10,922 nt of DNA from CAZTTG01 sp964615935. Lineage in GTDB: Bacteria > Planctomycetota > UBA1135 > GCA-002686595. Below the pieces are notes generated by a model. The model had not been told where the DNA came from and did not search any database. It saw only the letters and a program-made list of their open reading frames with translations. The stretch lies in assembly GCA_964615935.1 (NCBI GenBank), contig CAZTTG010000144.1, forward strand, positions 1 to 10,922, written 5' to 3'. The position numbers and the translations under genes are program-made. Below are positions 1-5,800 of this stretch, piece after piece. The first letter of the stretch is position 1; each line of letters opens with the position of its first letter.

Positions 1-927
1 CAGGCCGATCTCGTGCGTCCGCTCCCCCACCGAGATCCACATCATGGTCAGGATCCCGATCGCTCCCACCACCAGTGAGATCCCCGCGATCCCCCCCACC
101 GCCATGGTGATCACGTCCATGATGTTCCCGAACACGTCCAGCATGGCCGCCTGCGTGGTCACGGTGAAGTCCTCGTGCCCCCCGTGCCGCTCCGTCAAGA
201 TCCTCGTCACGCCCTCCACCACGCTGTCCGTCATGCCCTCGTGCGAGAAGGAGACGTCGATCTCGATCAGCTCGTCCTGATTGAACATCCGCATGGCCGT
301 GGACACCGGAACGTACAGCACGTCGTCGATGTCGTAGCCCAGGAGCTGCCCCTTCGACTCCATCACACCGATCACCCGCAGCCGCCACCCCGCCGCGCGC
401 ACGAAGCCGCCCAGGGCGCTCTCCGCCCCGAAGAGTTCGCGCTTGAGCTTGGATCCCAGCACCGCCACCGACGTACCGCGCCGCGGATCCCCCTCCGGCA
501 GGAAGGAGCCCTGCCTCACCCCCAGCTTCCACAGCGCCGGCATCTCGGCGGTCACGCCGAAGATGTCCACGCTGCGGCTGCGGCCGGCGCCCTCGACCCG
601 CGCCTGGCCCATGACCAGCGGCACCACCGACTCCACCCCCGGCACGCGATACAGCGCCTGAGAGTCGTCGATGGTCAGCTTGCGCGTGGTCCCCCCCAGG
701 ACCCCGGGAATCCCGATGGTCTCGGTCTTGCCGGGGTTGACGGCCAGGATGTTGGTCCCGAACTGGGTGAACTCGGACACGATGAAGCGCCGCGTTCCCT
801 CGCCGATGGACGTGAGCAGGATCACCGCTCCCACCCCGATGGCGATGCCCAGCATCGAGAGGGCGCTCCGCAGGCGGTGCTCGCGCAGGGCCGAGAGGCA
901 CAGGGCGACGTACTCCCTCCAGCTCAT
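1..927 (-). CDS. ABC transporter permease (MacB/FtsX family), second paralogue, C-terminus cut by window edge
   Basis: This is an inner-membrane permease subunit of a MacB/LolCE-type ABC exporter. The 309 visible residues start at an ATG that overlaps the TGA of the upstream permease (ATGA), and the frame runs open off the left edge. The visible order is a short cytoplasmic N-terminus, TM1 at about residues 22-41, a large periplasmic MacB-core-like domain from about 42 to 270 including FGTNIL and VAVLGSKL, then the second hydrophobic segment and the ERTHEIGL motif typical of the coupling helix in this family. The last two membrane segments lie outside the window. It is plainly homologous to the neighbouring permease (shared SFLPE, VAVLGSKL, MRMFN, ERHG, DFT and ERT.EIGL), pointing to a tandem duplication and a likely heterodimer. 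The substrate cannot be told; lipoprotein, peptide or lipid export are family possibilities. Confidence 0.9.
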   Translation of the reverse strand, partial: MSWREYVALCLSALREHRLRSALSMLGIAIGVGAVILLTSIGEGTRRFIVSEFTQFGTNILAVNPGKTETIGIPGVLGGTTRKLTIDDSQALYRVPGVESVVPLVMGQARVEGAGRSRSVDIFGVTAEMPALWKLGVRQGSFLPEGDPRRGTSVAVLGSKLKRELFGAESALGGFVRAAGWRLRVIGVMESKGQLLGYDIDDVLYVPVSTAMRMFNQDELIEIDVSFSHEGMTDSVVEGVTRILTERHGGHEDFTVTTQAAMLDVFGNIMDVITMAVGGIAGISLVVGAIGILTMMWISVGERTHEIGL

Positions 928-2132
928 CGCCCCCTCCCGGTCAGGGCGTCCACCGGGTCCATCCGCATGGCCCGACGCGCCGGCAGCACCCCGAAGAAGA
1001 CCCCCACGACCGAGGAGACGCCCAGGGCAGCCGCGATCGCCCAGGGCGGCGGGGTGGCCGGGAAGGCGGGATAGAGGGTCACCAGACCGCGCACCAGCGC
1101 CCACCCCAGGCCCAGCCCCAGGACCCCGCCCGCCAGCGAGAGCAGCACCGCCTCGGCCAGGAAGAGGGAGAGGATCTGCCGCGGCGCCGAGCCCACCGCC
1201 TTGAGCAGCCCTATCTCGGCGGTGCGCTCCGAGACCGAGACCAGCATCACGTTCATGATCCCGATCCCGGCCACCGACAGCGAGATGGCCGCGATCCCCG
1301 CCAGCGCCAGGGTCAGGGCCCCCAGGATCTTGCCCAGCGCCCCCAGCACCGCGTCCTGGGTGATCAGGGTGAAGTCCTCCTCGCCGTGCCGCTCCAGGAG
1401 GATGGCCTTGCAGCGGGCCCGGGCCGCCCCCATGTCGGCGTGGGCGCGGATCTCACACACCACCCGGAAGAGCGAGCTGCGGTTGAACATGCGCATGCAG
1501 GTGGCCACCGGTACGAAGACGGTCTCGTCCATGTCCACCCCGAGCTGGACGCCGCGCGACTCGAGCACGCCGAGGACCCGCGTGCGCCGCCCGCCGATGC
1601 GCACTACCTCGCCCACGGCGCTCCGGGTCGGGAAGAGCTCCTTGGCCAGCTTGGAGCCCAGGACCGCCACCTGCGCGCCGCGGCCCCAGGGGCTCTCGGG
1701 CAGGAAGCTCCCCGAGCGAACCGCCAGGCGGCGCACCTCCAGGATTTCCGGCACCGAGCCCAGGACGATCACCTGACGGCTGCGCGCGCCGCTCTCCACC
1801 GTGTCGTTGCCCAGGGAGACCGGGACCACGTTCTGCGCCGACCGCAGGCCGCGCTGCAGGGCGCGCGCGTCCTCGAGGGTCAGGTCGTTGGGCACGCCGG
1901 AGAAGCCGGGCATCCCGCCGGCGGTCTCGGTCCGGCCCGGCAGGATGATCAGGTTGTTGGTGCCCAGCGACTCGAACTGCTGGCCGACGTAGATCCGCGC
2001 GCCCTCCCCCAGCGCCGTCAGCACCAGCACCGCGGCCACCCCGATGCCGACGCCCAGGAGGGAGAAGCCGGTCCGGCGGCGATGGCTCGTCAGGGCGGCG
2101 GCGGCGAGCGTGAAGAGGTCGAGCACCTTCAC
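924..2132 (-). CDS. ABC transporter permease (MacB/FtsX family), first paralogue
   Basis: This is an inner-membrane permease of about 402 residues, the usual length for a MacB-type permease without a fused ATPase. I chose the GTG whose last two bases form the start of the ATPase stop codon (GTGA). A longer open frame upstream is only an out-of-frame reading of the ATPase gene. TM1 is at about residues 22-41, the periplasmic domain at about 45-265, and three further TMs at about 270-300, 316-350 and 364-385. The SERTAEIGLLKAVGS coupling-helix motif lies between TM2 and TM3. The C-terminus RRAMRMDPVDAL is the classic end of this family (compare the P.ALR motif). It probably pairs with the downstream paralogue, with energy from the ATPase encoded just upstream. 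Family assignment is firm; the substrate is unknown. Confidence 0.93.
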   Translation of the reverse strand: MKVLDLFTLAAAALTSHRRRTGFSLLGVGIGVAAVLVLTALGEGARIYVGQQFESLGTNNLIILPGRTETAGGMPGFSGVPNDLTLEDARALQRGLRSAQNVVPVSLGNDTVESGARSRQVIVLGSVPEILEVRRLAVRSGSFLPESPWGRGAQVAVLGSKLAKELFPTRSAVGEVVRIGGRRTRVLGVLESRGVQLGVDMDETVFVPVATCMRMFNRSSLFRVVCEIRAHADMGAARARCKAILLERHGEEDFTLITQDAVLGALGKILGALTLALAGIAAISLSVAGIGIMNVMLVSVSERTAEIGLLKAVGSAPRQILSLFLAEAVLLSLAGGVLGLGLGWALVRGLVTLYPAFPATPPPWAIAAALGVSSVVGVFFGVLPARRAMRMDPVDALTGRGR

Positions 2133-2854
2133 GGCTGCTCGTCGCCTCCGCCCAGGATCTCGGCCACGGTGGTGAGCGCGCTCCCGGGCATGCGCCGGAC
2201 GACGCGGCCGTCCTCCAGCAGGATCACCCGCGAGGCCCGCCGCGCCACCTCGGGATCGTGGGTGACCACGATCAGGGCCAGGCCCTCGCGGTTCAGGCGC
2301 TCGAGCAGCTCGAGCACCTGTCGGCCGGCGGCGCGGTCGAGGTTGCCGGTGGGCTCGTCGGCCAGCAGGACCTGCGGCCGCATGATCGTGGCCCGCGCGA
2401 TGGCGACCCGCTGGCACTGCCCGCCCGAGAGCTCGGAGGGGCGGTGTCGGGCGCGGTCGGACAGGGCCACCGCCTCCAGCGCCTCGGCCGCCCGGCGGCG
2501 TCGCTCGGCGCGGGGCACCCCGGCGAAGACCAGCGGCAGCTCGACGTTGGCGAGCGCGTCCAGGCGCGCGACGAGGTGGTAGGACTGGAAGACGTATCCG
2601 ATCAGATCGCGGCGCACGGCGGCCAGCTCCCGCTCGTCGAGCTGGGCCACCTCGCGATCGCCCAGCCGGTAGGAGCCCCGGGTGGGCCGGTCCAGGCAGC
2701 CGATCAGGTTGAGCAGGGTGGACTTGCCCGAGCCCGAGGGGCCCATGATGGCCACGTGCTCGCCGGACTCGATCTCCTCGTCGATGCCCGCCAGGGCGTG
2801 CAGCTCCAGGCCGCCCACCCGGTAGGTGCGCCAGATGCCCTCGAGCGTGATCAC
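2129..2854 (-). CDS. ABC transporter ATP-binding protein (MacB/LolD-type)
   Basis: This is a 241-residue cytoplasmic ATPase that would power the permease pair. All nucleotide-binding motifs are present: Walker A GPSGSGKST (residues 38-46), Q-loop VFQ (Q90), signature LSGGQ (142-146), Walker B VLLADEP (162-168) and the switch histidine in VVTHD (H199). The tail after the signature reads CQR rather than the usual QQR. Overall pattern and length match the LolD/MacB-N/FtsE subfamily (three-component exporters with FtsX-like permeases). The GTG start overlaps the TGA of the adaptor gene as GTGA, and the stop overlaps the next permease in the same way, so all subunits are probably made in a coupled fashion. 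The much longer open frame in this phase runs back through the adaptor gene and the opposite-strand sigma gene and is not coding there. Confidence 0.95.
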   Translation of the reverse strand: MITLEGIWRTYRVGGLELHALAGIDEEIESGEHVAIMGPSGSGKSTLLNLIGCLDRPTRGSYRLGDREVAQLDERELAAVRRDLIGYVFQSYHLVARLDALANVELPLVFAGVPRAERRRRAAEALEAVALSDRARHRPSELSGGQCQRVAIARATIMRPQVLLADEPTGNLDRAAGRQVLELLERLNREGLALIVVTHDPEVARRASRVILLEDGRVVRRMPGSALTTVAEILGGGDEQP

Positions 2855-4011
2855 GGCTCGACCCCGTCGCCCTCCCGATCGACGAGGGCCCCCGCGCGCA
2901 CGCCTTCGCGGTCCAGGTTGGTCACCACCCGCTCGCCCTCCGCCAGCCCTCCGGTGAGCTGGGTCCAGTCCCAGTTGGAGAGGCCCGTCTGGACCTCGCG
3001 CTCGACCAGGCGATCCCCGTCGATCACCAGGACCCGTCCGCCCTCGATCAGGGCGTGGGTGGGCACGCGCAGGACGTCCTCGCGCACCTCCAGGATCACC
3101 TCGATGTCGGCCGAGGTCCCCGGCAGCAGGGTGGCCGAGAACTCGGCGTCGTCGAGCTCCACCTCGACCTCCAGCGTGCGGTTCTGCCGCTCGAGGTCGA
3201 GCACGTAGGGGGCCACCCGCGCGATGTGCCCCGGGAAGGACCGGTCGGGGTAGGGATCGATGGTCACCCGCGCCACCTGCCCGGCGGAGAGCTTGGCCGC
3301 GTCCACCTCGTCCATGGGCGCGCTGATGTACAGCGAGCTGGAGTCGATGGCGTCGATCACGTCCGGGGCGGCGAGCAGCGGCACCGAGGGGGTCACCCAC
3401 TCGCCCAGCTCCACCGAGACCTCGGCCAGGATGGCGTCGAAGGGCGCGCGCAGCTCGGTCTTGTCGAGGTACGCCTGGGCCAGGCCCAGGGAGGCGCGGC
3501 CGCGCTCCACCTCGGCGGCGGCCGTCTCGCAGTCGGCCAGCGCCAGCTCGCGGGCGCTGGCGAGCCCGTCCAGGATGTCCTCCGACACGAAGCTCGTCCC
3601 GGACCCGACCAGCTCGCGGTTGCGCTCCAGCTCGCGCAGGGCTCGGTCGGCCGCGACGCAGGCGCGCCGGTGGGTGGCCTCGGCCACCTCCAGCGCGCGC
3701 TCGGCCAGGCGCTTCTCGGCCTGCTGGGTGGCGTCGTCGAGGCGCAGCAGCAGGGCGCCGGCTTCGACCTGTTCGCCGCGCTCCACGCCCAGCTCCACCA
3801 CCACCCCGGAGAGCCCCGGCGAGAGCTTGGCGCGGCGCCGCGCCTTGATGGTGCCCGCCTCGGAGTTGGTGATGGTCGACTCCACCCGGCCGCGCTCGAC
3901 GGGCGCGGTCTCGACCCGCACGGGCTCGGGGGCCAGCAGGGTGATCTTGACGACGTACCCCACCCCGACGAGGGCCGCCAGGAGCAGGAGGCGCAGAATC
4001 CACTTTCGCAT
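2851..4011 (-). CDS. Periplasmic adaptor subunit of ABC exporter (HlyD/MacA, RND-MFP-like)
   Basis: This is a 386-residue membrane-anchored adaptor, first gene of the exporter operon. The N-terminus MRKW is followed by one TM helix (about residues 5-22) acting as uncleaved anchor. The two half-lipoyl motifs are visible at about residues 63-92 (LSPGLSGVVVELGVERGEQV...) and 185-213 (ELRAPFDAILAEVSV...). Between them is a long Ala/Glu/Arg-rich stretch (about 95-182), as expected for a coiled-coil hairpin. Beta-barrel and membrane-proximal domains follow, with DAAKLSAGQVARVTIDPYP and a C-terminal GLAEGERVVTN motif common to the family. The ATG is preceded by AAGGA six bases upstream. In Gram-negative bacteria such adaptors bridge the permease to an outer-membrane TolC-like channel; no such channel gene is in the window. 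Confidence 0.92.
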   Translation of the reverse strand: MRKWILRLLLLAALVGVGYVVKITLLAPEPVRVETAPVERGRVESTITNSEAGTIKARRRAKLSPGLSGVVVELGVERGEQVEAGALLLRLDDATQQAEKRLAERALEVAEATHRRACVAADRALRELERNRELVGSGTSFVSEDILDGLASARELALADCETAAAEVERGRASLGLAQAYLDKTELRAPFDAILAEVSVELGEWVTPSVPLLAAPDVIDAIDSSSLYISAPMDEVDAAKLSAGQVARVTIDPYPDRSFPGHIARVAPYVLDLERQNRTLEVEVELDDAEFSATLLPGTSADIEVILEVREDVLRVPTHALIEGGRVLVIDGDRLVEREVQTGLSNWDWTQLTGGLAEGERVVTNLDREGVRAGALVDREGDGVEP

Positions 4012-4017
4012 GTCGGT

Positions 4018-4022
4018 TCCTT
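4018..4022 (-). promoter_or_regulatory. Ribosome binding site of the adaptor gene
   Basis: The minus strand reads AAGGA, six bases before the ATG at 4011. It fixes the adaptor start and rejects the longer open frame, which runs on to 4233 through the divergent sigma-factor start. Confidence 0.6.
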
Positions 4023-4032
4023 CGGGGCCCGG

Positions 4033-4059
4033 CGGCGGGCGAGGAGGCCCCGCCCGCCG
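4033..4059. repeat. Inverted repeat in leader of the exporter operon
   Basis: CGGCGGGCG at 4033-4041 pairs perfectly with CGCCCGCCG at 4051-4059 around a 9-base loop. On the minus-strand transcript it would form a GC hairpin ending 22 bases before the adaptor start. It could be a leader hairpin or operator, but in sequence this GC-rich such repeats arise readily by chance. Confidence 0.35.
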
Positions 4060-4174
4060 GGAATGCCGCAACATGGTAGGCGGCGCGCCCGCAGATATTC
4101 GATCTCGTTCGTATTCTCGGGGGCGCCCGTCCGCCGGCCTGGACCCTCGGTTCCCCGGCGTCCACCCTACCCCC

Positions 4175-4741
4175 GTGTCCGACCTCCCCCGCCCAGATCC
4201 CGAGCGCGAGAAGGAGCTCGTGGCCGCCGCCAATCGCGGCGACGCCTCGGCCTTCGAGGAGCTCTACCGCAGCCACCGCCGGTGGGTCCTGAGGCTGGCC
4301 TTGCGCCACACCGGTCGCGAGGAGGACGCGCTCGACGTGCTGCAGGAGGCCTTCGTCTACCTGCTGGGCAAGCTGCCGGGCCTGGAGCTCTCGGGCCGCC
4401 TGACCACCCTGCTCTACCCGGTGGTGGTGCACGCCTCGGCCGCGGCGCGGCGTCGATCGGGGCGCTTCCGCTCCGACGAGGAGGCCCTCGAGGGGGCGCG
4501 CGCGAGCGCGGAGGGGCCGGGCCCGGGCGGGCGCGAGGACCTGGTCCGGGTCCTGCGCGGCCTGCCCGAGGCCCAGCGTGAGGTGCTCCTGCTGCGCTTC
4601 TCCGACGGCCTGTCCCTGGAGGAGGTCGCGACGGCCCTGGACCTGCCCGTGGGCACGGTCAAGTCGCGCATCCACTACGCCCTGGCGGCCCTGCGGGAGG
4701 ACCCGCGGACGCGGAGGTACTTCGAAATCGAAGGTCCGTGA
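4175..4741 (+). CDS. ECF-type RNA polymerase sigma factor
   Basis: This is a 188-residue group 4 (ECF) sigma factor that would redirect RNA polymerase to its own promoter set. Region 2 lies at about residues 22-95, with GDASAFEELYRSH, then EEDALDVLQEAFVYLL (the DDxxQexF-like core-binding helix). A short linker rich in Gly/Pro/Ala follows, then region 4 at about 122-176, with LPEAQREVLLLRFSDGLSLEEVA and the recognition helix LPVGTVKSRIHYAL. The length is normal for the class. The GTG start at 4175 is chosen because conserved sequence begins soon after. An in-frame ATG at 4073 would add 34 low-complexity residues. It opens a four-gene plus-strand cluster whose next gene encodes a membrane protein with an anti-sigma-like layout, so regulation by sequestration is likely but not proven. 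Confidence 0.88.
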   Translation: MSDLPRPDPEREKELVAAANRGDASAFEELYRSHRRWVLRLALRHTGREEDALDVLQEAFVYLLGKLPGLELSGRLTTLLYPVVVHASAAARRRSGRFRSDEEALEGARASAEGPGPGGREDLVRVLRGLPEAQREVLLLRFSDGLSLEEVATALDLPVGTVKSRIHYALAALREDPRTRRYFEIEGP

Positions 4742-4766
4742 ACCCCGACTCCGGCTCCCGACCTTC

Positions 4767-4774
4767 AGGAGGAG
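4767..4774 (+). promoter_or_regulatory. Strong Shine-Dalgarno for the dockerin-like membrane protein
   Basis: AGGAGGAG lies nine bases before the ATG at 4784. It is the strongest ribosome site in the window and supports that start. Confidence 0.7.
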
Positions 4775-4783
4775 ACCCGTCCC

Positions 4784-5293
4784 ATGATCGAGCGACCCAC
4801 AGACACCGGCTCACCCGAGCCCCAGGCCCCCGAGGCCCTGGCGAGGGACCTCGCGCGGCTCGTGCGCGAGCCCCCTCCGGTGCCGGAGGAGCTCGACCGC
4901 CGGATCCTGGCGGCGGCCCGGGCGCGGCTGGGGGAGATCCCGGCGGCGGCCGAGCCGGGGCCCGCTCCCCGGCCGGGATTCCGGGGCCCGCGCCTGCTGC
5001 GCCACGCGCTGCCGGCGGCGGCCGCGGTGGTCCTGGCGCTCGGCACCTGGATGTGGGTCGAGCTCGGGCGGCGGGCCGAGGCGCCGCCCGAGGAGACGCT
5101 CGGCCGGCTCGACCCCCGGGACCTCGATCGGAGCGGGAGGGTGGACATCCTCGACGCCATGCTCCTCGCCCTGCGGGTCGGGGAGGCCCGCGCCGATCGG
5201 CTCTCGGGCGAGTGGGACTTCAACCTGGACGGCCGGGTGGACGGCGGGGACGTGGAGCTGGTGGCCGCGCGGGCCGTGGCGATCGATGCGTGA
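4784..5293 (+). CDS. Single-pass membrane protein: anti-sigma-like N-terminus plus extracytoplasmic dockerin-like EF-hand pair
   Basis: This is a 169-residue protein. Residues 1-70 are soluble, Pro/Ala/Arg-rich, with an amphipathic segment EELDRRILAAARARL (36-49) of the kind seen in small proteins next to ECF sigma genes. One TM helix is at about 71-93 and is preceded by RGPRLLRH, which by the positive-inside rule puts the N-terminus in the cytoplasm. The C-terminus holds two EF-hand-like calcium loops, D113-L-D115-R-S117-G...D124 and D145-F-N147-L-D149-G...D156, spaced as in type I dockerin domains. Both loops keep ligand residues at positions 1, 3, 5 and 12. Dockerins normally bind cohesins, and the next gene is a candidate cohesin-like protein. 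The 42-base gap to the sigma gene and strong ribosome site suggest co-expression. Anti-sigma activity is inferred from position and topology; there is no zinc-finger (H..C..C) signature. Confidence 0.75.
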   Translation: MIERPTDTGSPEPQAPEALARDLARLVREPPPVPEELDRRILAAARARLGEIPAAAEPGPAPRPGFRGPRLLRHALPAAAAVVLALGTWMWVELGRRAEAPPEETLGRLDPRDLDRSGRVDILDAMLLALRVGEARADRLSGEWDFNLDGRVDGGDVELVAARAVAIDA

Positions 5294-5318
5294 GGTTTCG
5301 CGAGCGAGGTGACGGCAG

Positions 5319-5780
5319 ATGAACGGCAGGAAGATCACACGGATGACGGCGCTGGCCCTCGGCGCCCTGGCGCTGGCCTCCTTCGGCCGGGGCTTCCAGG
5401 GAGCCGGACCCGGGCAGGAGGAGCCGCTGGTGCGCTTCGAGGCGATCGACGTCTTCGTCGACTCGGGCGAGGCGGCCCTCGCGGCCTGGCAGATCGAGCT
5501 CAGCGACCGGCTCGATCGCACGCGGATCGTGGGGGTCGAGGGCGGCGAGCACCCGGCCTTCGAGGAGCCGCCGCACTACGACCCGCGGGCCCTCCTGCAG
5601 GGGCGGATCATCGTGGCCGCCTTCCAGACCCGGGGCGAGCTGCCGGAGGGCCGCACCCGGGTGGCGCGGATCCACGTGCGGGTGGAGGGGCCGGCCGAGC
5701 CCCAGTACGAGCTGGAGCTGCAGGTGGCCGCCGGCCGGGACGGCAGCGCCGTCGAGGCGAGCGCATCGATCGGGAACTGA
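5319..5780 (+). CDS. Small secreted protein, possible cohesin-like beta-sandwich
   Basis: This is a 153-residue protein with a signal peptide (basic MNGRKITRM, then a hydrophobic Ala/Leu stretch to about residue 22). The rest has alternating beta-strand character: LVRFEAIDVFVDSG, ALAAWQIELSD, RIVGVEGGEHPAF, GRIIVAAFQTRGELPEG, RVARIHVRVEG and YELELQVAAG. This order (a strand with an AWQ-type motif, 'V.GVEGGEHPAF', then 'G.IIVAAF' and 'ARIHV.V') resembles the cohesin / carbohydrate-binding-module-like fold, but I see no decisive signature and the match is by pattern only. GAGGTGA six bases upstream supports the ATG at 5319. It lies 25 bases after the dockerin-like gene and 20 bases before the VIT/VWA gene. 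A dockerin partner or a structural surface subunit are the likeliest roles. Confidence 0.7.
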   Translation: MNGRKITRMTALALGALALASFGRGFQGAGPGQEEPLVRFEAIDVFVDSGEAALAAWQIELSDRLDRTRIVGVEGGEHPAFEEPPHYDPRALLQGRIIVAAFQTRGELPEGRTRVARIHVRVEGPAEPQYELELQVAAGRDGSAVEASASIGN

Positions 5781-5785
5781 GCCGG

Positions 5786-5791
5786 AAGGAA
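5786..5791 (+). promoter_or_regulatory. Ribosome binding site deciding the VIT/VWA start
   Basis: AAGGAA lies nine bases before the ATG at 5801 but only about one base before the in-frame ATG at 5792. This favours 5801 as the true start. Confidence 0.55.
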
Positions 5792-5800
5792 ATGAAGACC

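Larger units (their letters stand above)
4012..4174. promoter_or_regulatory. Divergent intergenic region between exporter operon and sigma-factor operon
   Basis: These 163 bases separate two divergent operons and must carry or adjoin both promoters if the operons start here. The least GC-rich patch is at about 4093-4117 (it includes gatattcgatc and cgtattct), the natural place to look for -10 elements. I see no convincing -35/-10 pair on either strand. A 9-base perfect inverted repeat (4033-4041 with 4051-4059, 9-base loop) lies in what would be the adaptor leader. An ATG at 4073 is in frame with the sigma gene but has poor support as a start. Confidence 0.4.

Noticed and set aside
4073..4175. 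ATG at 4073 as the sigma-factor start
   Set aside because: It would add 34 residues with no sigma-like content and use up much of the divergent promoter gap; the GTG at 4175 gives a normal-length ECF factor.
3055..4581. A 508-codon plus-strand open frame over the adaptor and sigma genes
   Set aside because: It has biased low-complexity composition, no recognisable motif, and overlaps two well-supported genes in other frames.
2129..4675. An 848-codon open frame on the minus strand
   Set aside because: Only its last 241 residues are a protein family (the ABC ATPase). The rest is Arg/Gly/Pro-rich shadow of the adaptor and sigma genes.
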